DNA of 64,000 bases from Pistricoccus aurantiacus (GTDB taxonomy: Bacteria; Pseudomonadota; Gammaproteobacteria; Pseudomonadales; Halomonadaceae): NCBI RefSeq assembly GCF_042682565.1, contig NZ_JBHUIC010000001.1; one strand, written 5' to 3'. This document shows positions 36,076 to 45,416 of the stretch, piece by piece (positions within the stretch are counted from its first letter, which is position 1; each line of letters opens with the position of its first letter). The translations under genes and the position numbers were made by a program. The notes under the pieces were generated by a model that saw nothing but the letters and a program-made list of their open reading frames with translations, made no database searches and was not told the origin of the DNA.

Positions 36076-36897
36076 TTACTGCATCAGCGCACCGCCGGCC
36101 TCTTCATCCAGCACGATGCCTTCGACACCATAGGTTTCTTCCAACGCCAGCAAATAGTGCCGCAGCGCTCGACGCGTGGCCTGCTCGAACAAGGTATGAC
36201 GCACCCGGTCGGCCACCTGCTCGAAAGGCAGGGGCGATGACTCCACCCGCTCTTCGATATCGACCAGATGCCAGCCATAGCGAGAGGCCAGGGGCCGATC
36301 GTGCAATCCTGACGGCAGATGCTCCAGAGCACGATCCAGTTCCGGCACGGTCTGTCCGGGGCTCAGCCAACCGAGCTCTCCGCCATCGTCCTTGGAAGGA
36401 CAGGCGGAATGGCGCAGCGCAAACTCGACGAAACGCTCGGGATTCCGCGAAAGCTGCTCGAGCAGTTCGACGCCCTGATGATACTGGGCATCCCGGGCCT
36501 GGGCATCCTCCGGTGCCGCCGCCAGCAGAATATGGCGAACTCTGAAGGTTACCGGCGCATAAAATCGTTGAGGGTTGGCTTCGAAGAAGCGCCGACAGGC
36601 GGTCTCGTCCGGTTCCGGCACCTCGAGCTCCCGATCCAGAAGATCGGTCATGGCTTCATCGTTTTCGACACCCCGGGCGTCGACGATGGGTGCCAGACCC
36701 AATTCCTGCGCCCGCTGACTCAGTAGCTCTCGCACCACAAGCGCTCGCGCCGCCTTGAGCTGGGCATCCGCCACGCTATCCGCCGGATGATACTGCATTT
36801 CCTGGGCGATAGCCTCCTCGCTGATGGTGACCTTCCCTACCCGCACCGGGGGAGCGGCGCTCCCGCCGGGCAGGTTTTCGACAGCAATCAGTTCCAT
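36076..36897 (-). CDS. Parvulin-type peptidyl-prolyl isomerase of the nar operon
   Basis: 273 residues with a SurA/NifM-like N-terminal helical part and a rotamase domain (about 125-225) containing VRHILLAAAPEDAQARD, FAPxA-like FVEFALRHSACPSKDDGGELGWLSPGQ and YGWHLVDIEER. No signal peptide is obvious, so it is probably cytoplasmic. Similar genes follow narI in Pseudomonas, where the protein is thought to help assemble nitrate reductase. It is 10 bp after narI, so co-transcription is very likely. Confidence 0.88.
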   Translation of the reverse strand: MELIAVENLPGGSAAPPVRVGKVTISEEAIAQEMQYHPADSVADAQLKAARALVVRELLSQRAQELGLAPIVDARGVENDEAMTDLLDRELEVPEPDETACRRFFEANPQRFYAPVTFRVRHILLAAAPEDAQARDAQYHQGVELLEQLSRNPERFVEFALRHSACPSKDDGGELGWLSPGQTVPELDRALEHLPSGLHDRPLASRYGWHLVDIEERVESSPLPFEQVADRVRHTLFEQATRRALRHYLLALEETYGVEGIVLDEEAGGALMQ

Positions 36898-36907
36898 TTA
36901 TGCCTCC

Positions 36908-37591
36908 TCAACCCCGGCGACGCACGATCTGATAGCGCCGTCCCAGATAGCCGAGCGGGACACTCCATACATGTACCAGACGGCTGAACGGAAACAGCAG
37001 GATGATGGTCAGGCCAAGGAAGATATGCAGCTTGTAGATCCAGGAGACGTTGGCCATGTAGTCTGCGGCGCCGCCGCTGAAGAACACGATGGACTGGGCC
37101 CAGGAGGCCAGGGTCAGCATCATCGCGCCGTCCAGATGTCCCAAGGAGTAGAAGGTGGTAATGACACCCAGGGCACCCTGAAAGACCAGAATTGCGATAA
37201 TCAGGGTGTCTATGAAGGCGGAGGACGCACGCACCCGCGGGTTGAAGAGACGCCGATGGAGCAGCATGCCGCCGCCGATGAGCACCAGCACCCCGGCGAT
37301 ACCGCCGATGACGATGGCCAGAATCTGCTTGGTGCCTGCTTCCAGGAAGGGCGCATACACCCAGTGCGGCGTGAGCATGCCGAACAGGTGGCCAAAGAAG
37401 ATCACGATGATACCGATATGGAAAAGATTGCTGGCCAGACGCATATTCTTGGAGGAAAGCATCTGGCTGGAGCCGGATTTCCAGGTGAACTGGGCGTGAT
37501 CGAAGCGCAACAGGCTTCCTACCAGGAAGACCGTGCCGGCCAGATACGGGTAGTAGCCGTAGATGAGGTGTTGCAGATATTCACCGAACAT
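36908..37591 (-). CDS. narI: Respiratory nitrate reductase gamma subunit
   Basis: Cytochrome b membrane anchor that takes electrons from quinol to NarH. 227 residues with about five transmembrane helices. His residues suited to the two b-hemes appear in FHIGIIVIFFGHLFGML and in the C-terminal YKLHIFLGL and SRLVHVW. It lies between narJ and the PPIase gene, all on minus with gaps of about 10 bp. Confidence 0.96.
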   Translation of the reverse strand: MFGEYLQHLIYGYYPYLAGTVFLVGSLLRFDHAQFTWKSGSSQMLSSKNMRLASNLFHIGIIVIFFGHLFGMLTPHWVYAPFLEAGTKQILAIVIGGIAGVLVLIGGGMLLHRRLFNPRVRASSAFIDTLIIAILVFQGALGVITTFYSLGHLDGAMMLTLASWAQSIVFFSGGAADYMANVSWIYKLHIFLGLTIILLFPFSRLVHVWSVPLGYLGRRYQIVRRRG

Positions 37592-37601
37592 GATGTCTCT
37601 C

Positions 37602-38399
37602 CTATTGGCGCGCTATCGCTGCGGGTACAGCGTCCGGCGCCGGCATGATGCGAACGGTCTGACTGGCGACTTCATTCTTGCGCTCCGCCCGGCGCCGCCC
37701 TTCCGCGGATTGCAGGGCGCAGTCTTCGTCGGACTGGGCAGAAAAGCGCACGGCCTCCTCTTCCCAGACCGCATCCAGGGCTTCGGCGGTGTGGTCCGGC
37801 TTCTCTTCCTTGACCTTGGGTCGATGCGCCTGGATATCCCCTTCCGCGCCGATCAGAGAGAGCAGCGCCGTGGGCACCAAGGCATGGTCGGCTTCGCGCT
37901 CTTCCAGACGCGCTGCCAGCAGCGCCAGGATATGGCGAATCTCTCCCAGCCAGCGACCGATTTCCTCCTCGTCGCGAGTGGAAAGATACTCCAGGAACAC
38001 CGGCAGATAATCCGGAAGTTCCCGGGCGTCGAGCACGAAGCCCGCCGCCTCGTATTCCGCTAGCAGGTCCACCATGGCCTGCCCGCGATCCCGAGATTCC
38101 CCGTGCACGTGTTCGAACAGCAGCAGCGCCGTGGCCTTGCCGCGATCGAACAGACCCACATATTCCGCCTGCAGATCGAGCAAATCCGTTTTTGCCAGAC
38201 GCCGGCACCAGTCGCTCAGCGCCAGGCGCTGAGGCGCCGGCAAACGGCGCTCCGCATTGATGATCTCGATCAGCTCCGGCGCGGCGTCCTGAAGTTCCGC
38301 GGTAGGATAATCGAGCAGGCGAGCCAGTACGCGCAGGCTCAATGATGTGTGCTCGATCGGATCGATCGTTGATTCGCCGATGGCTGCTGTTTGGCTCAT
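37602..38399 (-). CDS. narJ: Nitrate reductase assembly chaperone NarJ
   Basis: Cytoplasmic chaperone needed for molybdenum cofactor and iron-sulfur insertion into NarG and for membrane attachment. 265 residues, all-helical TorD-like, with SLRVLARLLDYPTAEL and LFEHVHGESRDRGQAMVDLL, the NarJ signature. A charged C-terminal tail of 60 residues is longer than usual. The start overlaps the narH stop by 4 nt. Confidence 0.95.
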   Translation of the reverse strand: MSQTAAIGESTIDPIEHTSLSLRVLARLLDYPTAELQDAAPELIEIINAERRLPAPQRLALSDWCRRLAKTDLLDLQAEYVGLFDRGKATALLLFEHVHGESRDRGQAMVDLLAEYEAAGFVLDARELPDYLPVFLEYLSTRDEEEIGRWLGEIRHILALLAARLEEREADHALVPTALLSLIGAEGDIQAHRPKVKEEKPDHTAEALDAVWEEEAVRFSAQSDEDCALQSAEGRRRAERKNEVASQTVRIMPAPDAVPAAIARQ

Positions 38400-39958
38400 G
38401 GCTGCACCTCCTTTTCCTTCTCCTGCTTGGGATCGAAGGTTTCCGGCTTGACCAGAGTGGACGTCTGGCTGCGTGCACCGAACAGGTCGGTACGATTACT
38501 GCTACCGCTACAACCGTCTCCGAAGCTGAAACCGCAGCCGCCACGCTCCGCGTAGGCATCTCGGGCCATTTCTCGATGGTTGGTGGGAATCACGAAGCGA
38601 TCCTCGTAGTTGGCGATGGCCAGGTAACGATACATGTCCTCCACCTGAGCCTCGGTCAGACCGACTTCCTTGATCACGTCAAGGCTGCCCTCGCCTTCCA
38701 CATGCTTGGCGCGCATGTAGAGGCGCATCGCCATCATGCGCTTGAGCGCCAGCACTACCGGTTTCTCGTCACCGGCGGTGAGCATGTTGGCAAGATAGCG
38801 CACCGGGATACGTAACGATTCGATCTTGGGCAGTATGCCGTCGAACTCCACGTGACCTTCTTCCGCCGCGGACTGGATCGGCGACAGCGGCGGCACGTAC
38901 CACACCATGGGCAGAGTGCGATACTCCGGGTGCAGCGGCAGCGCGAGCCCCCAGTCGATAGCCATCTTGTAGATGGGCGACTGTTGGGCGGCAAGGATGA
39001 CATTGTCCTGCACGCCGTCCTTGCGCGCCTGAGCGATGACTTCCGGATCATGGGGATCGAGGAAAATCTCGCACTGGCGATGATAGAGATCCCGCTCGTC
39101 TTCCGAGGCGGCGACTTCCTTGATGCGATCCGCGTCGTAGAGCAACACGCCAAGATAGCGGATACGCCCCACGCAGGTTTCCGAGCAGACCGTGGGATAG
39201 CCCACCTCGATGCGCGGGTAGCAGAAGATGCACTTCTCGGACTTGCCGGTCTTCCAGTTGTAGTAGATCTTCTTGTAGGGGCAGCCGGAGATGCACATGC
39301 GCCAGCCGCGACACTTGTCCTGGTCGATCAGCACGATGCCATCTTCTTCCCGCTTGTAGATCGCCCCGCTCGGGCAACTGGCGACACAGGTCGGGTTAAG
39401 ACAGTGCTCGCACAGACGCGGCAGGTACATCATGAAGGTATTCTCGAACTGACCGTAGATGTCCGCCTGGATCTTCTCGAAGTTGATATCCTTGCGCCGC
39501 TTGGCGAACTCGGTGCCGAGAATCTCTTCCCAGTTCGGGCCCCACTCGATCTTCTTCATGCGCTGACCGGAAATCAGCGAGCGCGGCCGGGCGATCGGCT
39601 GATGTTCGCTGACCTTGGCGGTATGCAGATGCTGGTAATCGAAGGTAAACGGCTCGTAGTAGTCGTCGATCTCCGGCAGGTCCGGGTTGGCGAAGATGTT
39701 CGCCAGCACCCGCCACTTGCCGCCGATGCGCGGCTCGATGCCGCCGTCCTTGCGACGCAGCCAGCCGCCGCGCCACTTCTTCTGATTTTCCCATTCCTTG
39801 GGATAGCCGATCCCCGGCTTGGTCTCGACGTTGTTGAACCAGGCGTACTCTACCCCTTCCCGGCTGGTCCAGACCTGCTTGCAGGTGATCGAGCAGGTAT
39901 GACAGCCGATACACTTGTCCAGGTTGAGCACCATGCCGATTTGCGAACGAATCTTCAT
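38396..39958 (-). CDS. narH: Respiratory nitrate reductase beta subunit
   Basis: Carries four iron-sulfur centres from NarI to NarG. 520 residues. Cys motifs: KCIGCHTCSITCKQVW at residues 15-30, CEHCLNPTCVASCPSGAI, CRGWRMCISGCPYKK (the Trp replacing a Cys marks the [3Fe-4S] centre), and KCIFCYPRIE with CSETCVGR. Overlaps narG and narJ by 4 nt each, so the four subunits are translationally coupled. Confidence 0.97.
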   Translation of the reverse strand: MKIRSQIGMVLNLDKCIGCHTCSITCKQVWTSREGVEYAWFNNVETKPGIGYPKEWENQKKWRGGWLRRKDGGIEPRIGGKWRVLANIFANPDLPEIDDYYEPFTFDYQHLHTAKVSEHQPIARPRSLISGQRMKKIEWGPNWEEILGTEFAKRRKDINFEKIQADIYGQFENTFMMYLPRLCEHCLNPTCVASCPSGAIYKREEDGIVLIDQDKCRGWRMCISGCPYKKIYYNWKTGKSEKCIFCYPRIEVGYPTVCSETCVGRIRYLGVLLYDADRIKEVAASEDERDLYHRQCEIFLDPHDPEVIAQARKDGVQDNVILAAQQSPIYKMAIDWGLALPLHPEYRTLPMVWYVPPLSPIQSAAEEGHVEFDGILPKIESLRIPVRYLANMLTAGDEKPVVLALKRMMAMRLYMRAKHVEGEGSLDVIKEVGLTEAQVEDMYRYLAIANYEDRFVIPTNHREMARDAYAERGGCGFSFGDGCSGSSNRTDLFGARSQTSTLVKPETFDPKQEKEKEVQP

Positions 39959-42900
39959 TTCACGGCCTCCTGTTCGTAGTCATTGCCCTCGCCGTCCAGC
40001 CAGTCGACCCGCTTCATCTTGCGCACGATGACGAATTCGTCGCGGTTGGAACCGACGGTGCCGTAGTAGTTGAAGCTGTAGGCCAACTGGGCGTAGCCCC
40101 CGATCATGTGGGTCGGCTTGGGGCAGATCCGGGTGACCGAGTTGTGAATACCGCCCCGGGTGCCGGAAATCTCGGAGCCGGGAATGTTCACGATGCGTTC
40201 CTGAGCGTGATACATCATCGCCATGCCCACCTTGACCCGCTGGCTGACCACCGCTCGCGCGGCGACGGCGCCGTTGGCGTTGTAAAGCTCCATCCAGTCG
40301 TTGTCCTCGACGCCGATGGCCTTGGCGTCATCCTCGGAGATCCACACGATCGGACCACCTCGGGACAGGGTCTGCATGATCAGGTTGTCCGAATAGGTGG
40401 AGTGGATGCCCCACTTCTGGTGCGGCGTGATCCAGTTCAGCGCGATCTCCGGATTGCCGTTGCTCTTCGGTGCATGGACGCTGGCCACCGCCTTGGTGTC
40501 GATAGGCGGACGATAGACCAGCAGGCTCTCGCCGAAAGCGCGCATCCAGGGGTGATCCTGGTAAAGCTGCTGACGGCCGGTGACGGTACGCCAGGGAATC
40601 AGCTCGTGGACGTTGGTGTAACCGGCGTTGTAGGAAACGTGCTCGTCTTCCAAGCCGGACCAGGTCGGGCTGGAGATGATCTTGCGCGGCTGAGCCACCA
40701 CGTCCCGGAAGCGGATCTTCTCGTCATCCTTGGGCAGCGCCAGGTGGGTGTGATCGCGCCCGGTGATCTTGGAGAGCGCCTCCCAGGCCTTCACCGCTAC
40801 CTTGCCGTTGGTCTCGGGTGCCAGAGTCAGAATCATCTCCGCCGCATCGATAGCGGACTCGATCAGCGGCTGGCCTTTGGCCGGACCGTCCAGCTTGCGA
40901 TGGTTGAGCCCGCGCAGCAGCTCGACCTCTTCCTCGGTCTTCCAGCTGATGCCCTTGCCGCCGTTGCCGAGGCTTTCCAGCAGCGGCCCCACGGAGGTGA
41001 AGCGTTCGTAGGTGGCGGGATAGTCGCGCTTGACCTCGATCAGGCTCGGCATGGTCTTGCCCGGGATCGGGTCGCACTCGCCTTTTTTCCAGTCCAGCAC
41101 GTTGACCTGAGCCAGCTCCCCGGGAGAGTCGTGCTGCATGGGCAGAGTCACCAGATCGGTTTCCTCACCCAGGTGACCGACGCACACCTTGGAGAACGCC
41201 TTGGCGATGCCCTTGTAGATGTCCCAGTCGCTGCGGGATTCCCAGGCCGGGTCCGTCGCCGCGGTCAGCGGGTGGATGAACGGATGCATGTCCGAGGTGT
41301 TGAGGTCGTCCTTCTCGTACCAAGTGGCCGTAGGCAGCACGATATCGGAATACAGGCAGGTGGTGGACATGCGGAAGTCCAGGGTCACCAGCAGATCGAC
41401 CTTGCCCTCCGCCGCCTCGTCCTGCCAGTCCACTTCCTGAGGCTTGATGCCATCCATGTCGCCCAGATTCTTGCCCTGGATGCCATGGTTGGCGCCGAGC
41501 AGGTACTTGAGCATGTAGTCGTGGCCCTTGCCGGAGCTGCCCAGCAGATTGGAGCGCCAGATGAACATGTTGCGCGGGAAGTTCTGCGGGTTATCCGGCT
41601 CTTCCGCGGCGAAACGCAGCTTGCCGCTCTTGAGCTGATCCACCACGTAGTCCGCGGTGGACTTGCTGCCGGCATCCTTGGCCGCCTTGGTCAGGCGCAG
41701 CGGGTTGATGCTGAGCTGTGGCGCGGAAGGCAGCCAGCCCATGCGTTCGGCGCGCACGTTGTAGTCGATCAGCGAGCCGGCATAATCCTCCGCCTTGGCC
41801 AACGGTGAGAGGATCTCCTTGACATCGAGCTTCTCGTAGCGCCATTGGCTGGAGTGATTGTAGAAGAAGGAAGTGCCGTTCATGTGCCGAGGCGGACGGC
41901 TCCAGTCCAGGCCGAAGGCCAGCGGAGTCCAGCCGGTCTGCGGGCGCAGCTTCTCCTGACCCACGTAATGGGACCAGCCGCCGCCGGTCTGGCCCACACA
42001 GCCACACAGGATCAGCATGTTGATCAGACCCCGGTAGTTCATGTCCATGTGGTACCAGTGGTTCATGCCGGCACCGACGATGATCATGCTGCGACCGTGG
42101 GTCTTGTCCGCGTTGCTGGCGAACTCCCGGGCCAGGCGAATGACCTGCTTTGCCGGCACCCCGGTGATCTTTTCCTGCCAGGCCGGAGTATAGGGCTTGA
42201 TCTGGTCGTAGCTGGTAGCGCCGTCGTCTTCGCCTTCCTTGCCGGTCGTGGACAAGCCACGGTCGATACCGTAGTTGGCGCACATCAGGTCGAACACGGT
42301 GACCGCCAGCACCTCGCGACCATCCGCCAGGGTCACTCGCTTGGCGGGCAGGTTGTGCTGCAGGATTTCGTTGGCGTCGACGTGGTTGAAATGCTTGTGC
42401 TGGATGCCGCCGAAATAGGGAAAGCCCACCCGAGCAACTTCGTCATGGCGATCCATCAAAGACAAGGTCAGCTTGATTTCCTTGCCGTTCGCATCCTTGG
42501 ATTCCAGGTTCCAGCGACCGGTATCGCCTTCTTTCTCCCCCCAGCGGAAGCCGATGGAACCTCGCGGCACCACCAGGCTGTCGCTGATCTCGTCCCAGGC
42601 GACGGTTTTCCATTCCGGGTTGTTGGCCTGGCCCATGCCGCCTTCGAAATCCGAGCTGCGCAGCTGACGGCCCGGCACGAAGAGACCGTCTTCCCGACGC
42701 TCCAGCTCCACCAGGAACGGCATGTCCGTATAGCGACGCACGTAGTCGGTGAAATAGACGCTGGGATTCTCCAGGTGAAATTCCTTGAGAATTACATGGC
42801 CCATGGCGATGGCCAGGGCCGCGTCAGTGCCTTGCTTGGGAGAGAGCCACTCGTCGCAGAGCTTGGAGACTTCCGCATAGTCCGGGGTGATGGCGACGGT

Positions 42901-43731
42901 CTTGGTGCCCTTGTAACGCACCTCGGTGAAGAAGTGGGCGTCGGGGGAGCGAGTCTGGGGGACGTTGGAGCCCCAGGCGATCAGGTAGTTGCTGTTGTAC
43001 CAGTCCGCGGATTCCGGCACGTCGGTCTGCTCGCCCCAGGTCTGAGGGCTGGACGGAGGCAGGTCGCAGTACCAGTCGTAGAAGGACAGGCAGACCCCGC
43101 CGATCAGCGACAGATAGCGTGCGCCGGAGGCGTAGGACACCATGGACATGGCGGGAATCGGCGAGAAGCCGATTACCCGGTCCGGACCGTACTGCTTGGC
43201 GGTGTAGACGTTGGCGGCGGCGATCAGCTCGTTCATGCCATCCCAGTCCGCCCGTACGAAACCGCCAAGGCCGCGAATCTTCTTGTACTGCTGAGTCTTC
43301 TCGGGATCCTCGACGATGGAGGCCCAGGCATCCACCGGATCCTTGTGCTTCTTTCGCGCTTCCTGCCACAGGCGCACCAGGGACTGGCGAATCAAGGGAT
43401 ACTTGAGCCGGTTGGCGCTGTACAGATACCAGGAATAGCTGGCGCCCCGCGGGCAGCCCCGGGGCTCGTGATTGGGCAGATCCGGCCGGGTGCGAGGATA
43501 GTCGGTCTGCTGGTTTTCCCAGGTGACCAGGCCGTTCTTGACGTAGATCTTCCAGCTGCAGGAGCCGGTACAGTTCACTCCGTGAGTGCTGCGCACGATC
43601 TTGTCGTGCTGCCAGCGGGCGCGATAGCCGTCTTCCCATTGACGGGTTTCATCCCGGGTTTCGCCATGGCCATCGGCGAAATGCGCGGGCTTGGTGGCCA
43701 AGTACTTAAGCCGATCCAGAAAATAACTCAT
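39955..43731 (-). CDS. narG: Respiratory nitrate reductase alpha subunit
   Basis: Molybdenum bis-MGD catalytic subunit reducing nitrate to nitrite at the cytoplasmic side. 1258 residues from ATG 43731 (MSYFLDRLKYL). The FS0 cluster ligands are in HGVNCTGSCSWKIY (one His, Cys residues) and GCPRGASYSW. The Mo-ligand region YNSNYLIAWGSNVPQTRSPD is intact. Very close to E. coli NarG throughout. An upstream in-frame ATG (43830) adds 33 unlike residues and is rejected. Confidence 0.97.
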   Translation of the reverse strand: MSYFLDRLKYLATKPAHFADGHGETRDETRQWEDGYRARWQHDKIVRSTHGVNCTGSCSWKIYVKNGLVTWENQQTDYPRTRPDLPNHEPRGCPRGASYSWYLYSANRLKYPLIRQSLVRLWQEARKKHKDPVDAWASIVEDPEKTQQYKKIRGLGGFVRADWDGMNELIAAANVYTAKQYGPDRVIGFSPIPAMSMVSYASGARYLSLIGGVCLSFYDWYCDLPPSSPQTWGEQTDVPESADWYNSNYLIAWGSNVPQTRSPDAHFFTEVRYKGTKTVAITPDYAEVSKLCDEWLSPKQGTDAALAIAMGHVILKEFHLENPSVYFTDYVRRYTDMPFLVELERREDGLFVPGRQLRSSDFEGGMGQANNPEWKTVAWDEISDSLVVPRGSIGFRWGEKEGDTGRWNLESKDANGKEIKLTLSLMDRHDEVARVGFPYFGGIQHKHFNHVDANEILQHNLPAKRVTLADGREVLAVTVFDLMCANYGIDRGLSTTGKEGEDDGATSYDQIKPYTPAWQEKITGVPAKQVIRLAREFASNADKTHGRSMIIVGAGMNHWYHMDMNYRGLINMLILCGCVGQTGGGWSHYVGQEKLRPQTGWTPLAFGLDWSRPPRHMNGTSFFYNHSSQWRYEKLDVKEILSPLAKAEDYAGSLIDYNVRAERMGWLPSAPQLSINPLRLTKAAKDAGSKSTADYVVDQLKSGKLRFAAEEPDNPQNFPRNMFIWRSNLLGSSGKGHDYMLKYLLGANHGIQGKNLGDMDGIKPQEVDWQDEAAEGKVDLLVTLDFRMSTTCLYSDIVLPTATWYEKDDLNTSDMHPFIHPLTAATDPAWESRSDWDIYKGIAKAFSKVCVGHLGEETDLVTLPMQHDSPGELAQVNVLDWKKGECDPIPGKTMPSLIEVKRDYPATYERFTSVGPLLESLGNGGKGISWKTEEEVELLRGLNHRKLDGPAKGQPLIESAIDAAEMILTLAPETNGKVAVKAWEALSKITGRDHTHLALPKDDEKIRFRDVVAQPRKIISSPTWSGLEDEHVSYNAGYTNVHELIPWRTVTGRQQLYQDHPWMRAFGESLLVYRPPIDTKAVASVHAPKSNGNPEIALNWITPHQKWGIHSTYSDNLIMQTLSRGGPIVWISEDDAKAIGVEDNDWMELYNANGAVAARAVVSQRVKVGMAMMYHAQERIVNIPGSEISGTRGGIHNSVTRICPKPTHMIGGYAQLAYSFNYYGTVGSNRDEFVIVRKMKRVDWLDGEGNDYEQEAVK

Positions 43732-43939
43732 GGTCGATCTCCAGGCTCCTTGAAAGAATACGAGCGAACCCAGGGTCCGCCCGGCCCGCCATCGACAGGG
43801 CGGCGAGCCCTTGCGGCGGTGTTGAGGCAATTCTGCTCGATCGGCAAGGGAATTTCGCCGTGGTTACCTCCACATACCCGGGGACTACCTCCAATGGGAT
43901 ATAAGAAAAGTCACCGAGGGATATGATATTGGCCGGTGC
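43732..43939 (-). promoter_or_regulatory. Region upstream of narG
   Basis: 208 bp between the MFS gene and narG. Three TACC starts lie close together on plus, with TACCTCC at 43865-43871 and 43886-43892, each 6/7 to the NarL heptamer TACYYMT. No good FNR box was found. narG may therefore have its own NarL-controlled promoter as well as read-through; weak evidence. Confidence 0.35.
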
Positions 43940-45232
43940 TCAAGACTGACCGCTGGCGTGATCCCAGAGCATTACTAGCATGCAGACCACCAGAGCGCCA
44001 TAGAGAAACATGAAGCCGGCGCTACGAATGCCGATCCATTCATTGCCGAGCACGAACACCATGGGTAGCACGCCGGCGAACAGTCCACCCAGGGCCAGGG
44101 CCAAGCCGCCGACCCGGGCCATGTTGTCGCCGTGATCGCGATGGATCAGACGCATCAAACTGCCCTTACCCACTCCCATGGCTAGCCCCATCAGCACCAA
44201 CAGCGAATCGAAGGCCCATAGCGGCGTGCTGACGCTGAAGGCTACCTCGCCGTGCACGCCCTGGATCTGGATCGAGAACGGTGGATAGGAAAGCAGGAAC
44301 AGGCATATCAGCACCCAGGCGCTGACCCACCAGCGCAGCGCGCGGAAATCCCGCCAGTCCGCCAGCATTCCGCCGAGAATCTGCCCCAGTCCGCCAGCGA
44401 GGATGAACAATAGCGCCCAAAGCGCTGACTGCTGGAGCGTCAACTGATACTGGGCGGCGAGATAGCTTGGCAGCCATAGAGCGAGCGCCACGAAGGCGCC
44501 ATAGAAAAAACTGTAATACAGGGCGAGCCGCCACAGCTGCCAGCCGCTTGGCGGCATCAGCCCCGCCAGCCATCGCCGCCAGCGGCGCCGGGAAAAGCTG
44601 GAACCGCCGTCGTCGGACGACGACGACTTCGTTTCTTCCCTTGTCTCATCTTCCGCGAATAGCCACAGCAATAGCGCCACCAGCAGCACCAGCAGCAGAT
44701 AGAGTCTGGGCGCCAGTCGCCAGCCGTAGGCCTGGCTTACCAGAGGCAGCAGCCAATAACTGAGTCCTGCCCCCAAGGTGCCGGCACCGTAGAGACCCAA
44801 GGCCAGGCCGATACGGCCCCGGGGGCCCCAGGCGGCGACGTAAACCAGCCCCGCCGCCAGTGATCCGGCGCCCAACCCAAGCCCGCCGCCGGCCAGCAGA
44901 AACTCGAGGTAGTGTTCCGCCACGCTGATCCACCACAGAAAGGGACAGATCAGCAGCAGGCAGCCAAGCATGACGCGGCGCCCCCCGATCCACCGTGCCA
45001 ACCGCGCCTGAGGCAGGCTTGCGAGGGCGGCGGTCAGCATCGGGGTAGCCAGCAGCAGGGCGAAATCGAACTCGTCGAAGCCCAGGGTACGCTTGAGCTC
45101 CATGCCCAGCACCGCGAACAGGGTCCAGCAGGCGAAGACCAGGGCAAAGGCCAGCGGCGACAGCAGCACCACCACCAGCGGCTGATAGCCATTGGTCGAC
45201 GCGCTCAGGTGGGCTTGCGGGGCCAGGCTCAT
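43940..45232 (-). CDS. NarK-family MFS transporter, NarK1-like and divergent
   Basis: Major facilitator of 430 residues with about 12 transmembrane segments. ATG 45232 (MSLAPQAHLSA) was chosen; upstream frame sequence is antisense to narX. The family sequence LGLGAGSLAAGLVYVAAWGP and LGLYGAGTLGAGLSYW resembles NarK1 proton/nitrate symporters, but conserved nitrate-signature residues are less complete than in the two NarK proteins at 55-58 kb. Placed directly upstream of narG and divergent from narX, so a role in nitrate or nitrite movement is likely, not proven. Confidence 0.82.
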   Translation of the reverse strand: MSLAPQAHLSASTNGYQPLVVVLLSPLAFALVFACWTLFAVLGMELKRTLGFDEFDFALLLATPMLTAALASLPQARLARWIGGRRVMLGCLLLICPFLWWISVAEHYLEFLLAGGGLGLGAGSLAAGLVYVAAWGPRGRIGLALGLYGAGTLGAGLSYWLLPLVSQAYGWRLAPRLYLLLVLLVALLLWLFAEDETREETKSSSSDDGGSSFSRRRWRRWLAGLMPPSGWQLWRLALYYSFFYGAFVALALWLPSYLAAQYQLTLQQSALWALLFILAGGLGQILGGMLADWRDFRALRWWVSAWVLICLFLLSYPPFSIQIQGVHGEVAFSVSTPLWAFDSLLVLMGLAMGVGKGSLMRLIHRDHGDNMARVGGLALALGGLFAGVLPMVFVLGNEWIGIRSAGFMFLYGALVVCMLVMLWDHASGQS

Positions 45233-45416
45233 GGGGTGACGAACTCGTGGGGTAACGCGATAAATTCTCACCACGTCCGCGCCGAGGGTCAAAAGGGCAT
45301 CGGGAGTAATCCTTTGTAGGTACGCTTTGAGGGTTCGGCGATGACCGGGTAGAGTGATATGGATTTGCTTGTGAAAGACCGCCCCACTTGGTGATATCGA
45401 GAGGCTCTCGGTTCCA

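Noticed and set aside
40108..41808. Plus-strand frame of 566 codons opposite narG
   Set aside because: Shadow of narG, with no recognised motif.
45393..45406. TTGGTGATATCGAG as an FNR box between narX and the MFS gene
   Set aside because: Too many mismatches to TTGAT-N4-ATCAA in either half.
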